A DNA stretch of 64,000 nucleotides from Syngnathus acus (Eukaryota; Chordata; Actinopteri; Syngnathiformes; Syngnathidae). Below, one piece after another: positions 63,201 to 64,000 of the stretch (positions within the stretch are counted from its first letter, which is position 1; each line of letters begins with the position of its first letter). The position numbers and the translations under genes are program-made. The notes below the pieces were generated by a model. It was not told the DNA's origin. It saw nothing but the letters and a program-made list of their open reading frames with translations, and made no database searches. Location: contig NC_051101.1 of the NCBI RefSeq assembly GCF_901709675.1, positions 8,576,501 to 8,640,500 of the forward strand, in the 5' to 3' direction.

Positions 63201-64000
63201 CGTGCGTGTGTGTGTGTGTGAGTGTGCGTGTGTAAAAAGATACTGGAAAAGGCGCTTTAGTTGGCCAAGAGTGACCTATCTAAACCACAGGGAGAATTAC
63301 GACAAGCTGTAGTTCAATATATCGATGAACAAAGGGTCACAGGAACAAATAACATTTCTTAAGAGCTTCGAAAGTTATTTTTTTTCTTAAATCAAAAGTC
63401 CCCTTGCCATTTAATACGATAACAACAGCATTCAATGTTTTGCATGTAGTGATGACAAACATTACTTTTGACCAATTTAGTAGATGTTAACTTGTATTAG
63501 AGGACTGGATTCCATGTCCATATGTTCAGTCAGACTGGCTGCTCAGTCCTCCAAAACAGCAAGTGATTAGTGTCAACAAGTCCGTTGAACAGAGGGTAAA
63601 AAAAATAACAGTAATAGCTGTTCTGTTTGCCTGGGGTGCAGAACTTACAAATTCATAAATAATGAGGAACACATTCCTTTAAATGCAGATTAGTCACATT
63701 GCCTTTGGTTATTGACAAAGCAAGCCTATGATTTCATTACCAACAAAGCACATATTTGTCTACTGGAAAAATATCCTGGTACACTCAAATGCCATAAAAT
63801 GAGAATTGTTTAAATTGAAATTAACCTGGAAACGGGAACTGCAGACTGTGAGGCAAGCATGCTAATCACTAGACCGGTAACTTCCGGAGAAGTTGAATAA
63901 CGTGTAACCTATAATATTGTGGTAAAATGATCATTTGAAAATAAAAAGTAAAAGCTTTTGGGCAGCAACATTGGTCCACATGAGAAAAAAGGCTCCTTTG
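60236..64000 (-). other. Part of the last cdkal1 intron
   Basis: This stretch should be intronic if the terminal exon is read correctly. It holds no exon I can recognise: a search by eye for the TRAM-domain end of CDKAL1 found nothing, so the penultimate exon is placed outside the window. A GT/GCGT microsatellite occupies 63186-63233 and a short CA tract lies near 60888-60900. Otherwise the sequence is AT-rich with scattered short open frames only. Confidence 0.55.
63186..63233 (+). repeat. (GT)n/GCGT tract in the cdkal1 intron
   Basis: GT repeats with two GCGT interruptions and a GAGT interruption. Confidence 0.9.

Overview
The window is vertebrate nuclear DNA, most likely from a ray-finned (teleost) fish. 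Support for this: an intronless SoxC transcription-factor gene with a fish-sized protein, AT-rich gene-poor flanks, many (CA)n/(GT)n microsatellites, the TCCATCCAT...CCGCTTGTCCC repeat end common in fish, and several copies of a short inverted-repeat DNA transposon starting CCGTATTTTCCGGACTATAAG. The species cannot be fixed from the sequence alone.

Only two protein-coding loci are convincing. A complete single-exon sox4 gene lies on the minus strand (CDS 10160 down to 8931), with a CCAAT/E2F-bearing promoter region near 10.65-10.75 kb and an inferred 2.5-kb 3'UTR ending at an AATAAA near 6412. About 50 kb upstream of it, also on the minus strand, is a 52-codon terminal exon (60220 down to 60062) with a clean splice acceptor. 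It encodes a C-terminal tail anchor like that of CDKAL1. In mammals CDKAL1 lies directly upstream of SOX4 in the same orientation, so gene order and strand both agree. The window therefore spans the end of cdkal1, the whole cdkal1-sox4 intergenic desert, sox4, and about 6 kb downstream.

Layout: 1-6.4 kb, downstream flank, with a CpG/GC-box patch and a strong minus-strand splice donor at 1.68-1.87 kb that may mark the first exon of an unannotated, possibly CASC15-like, transcript. 6.4-10.7 kb, the sox4 transcription unit. 10.7-59.8 kb, the desert, holding microsatellites (including a pure 92-bp CT tract and a CA/CATG array about 1 kb upstream of sox4), a CTCF-type core at 11.96 kb, candidate enhancer-like blocks with POU, SOX, homeodomain and RFX motifs, and at least six copies or fragments of the CCGTATTTTC transposon family. 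The largest copy (49368-50651) carries a GC-rich 118-bp tandem array and two palindromic CRE motifs. 59.8-64 kb, the cdkal1 3' end and part of its last intron.

The biological reading is a developmental-regulator locus: sox4 is expected to take distant enhancer input from the gene-free interval beside cdkal1. I found no operon, CRISPR array, virus, rRNA or tRNA. Regulatory and transposon calls rest on motif reading by eye; conservation, RNA-seq and repeat-library searches would decide them.
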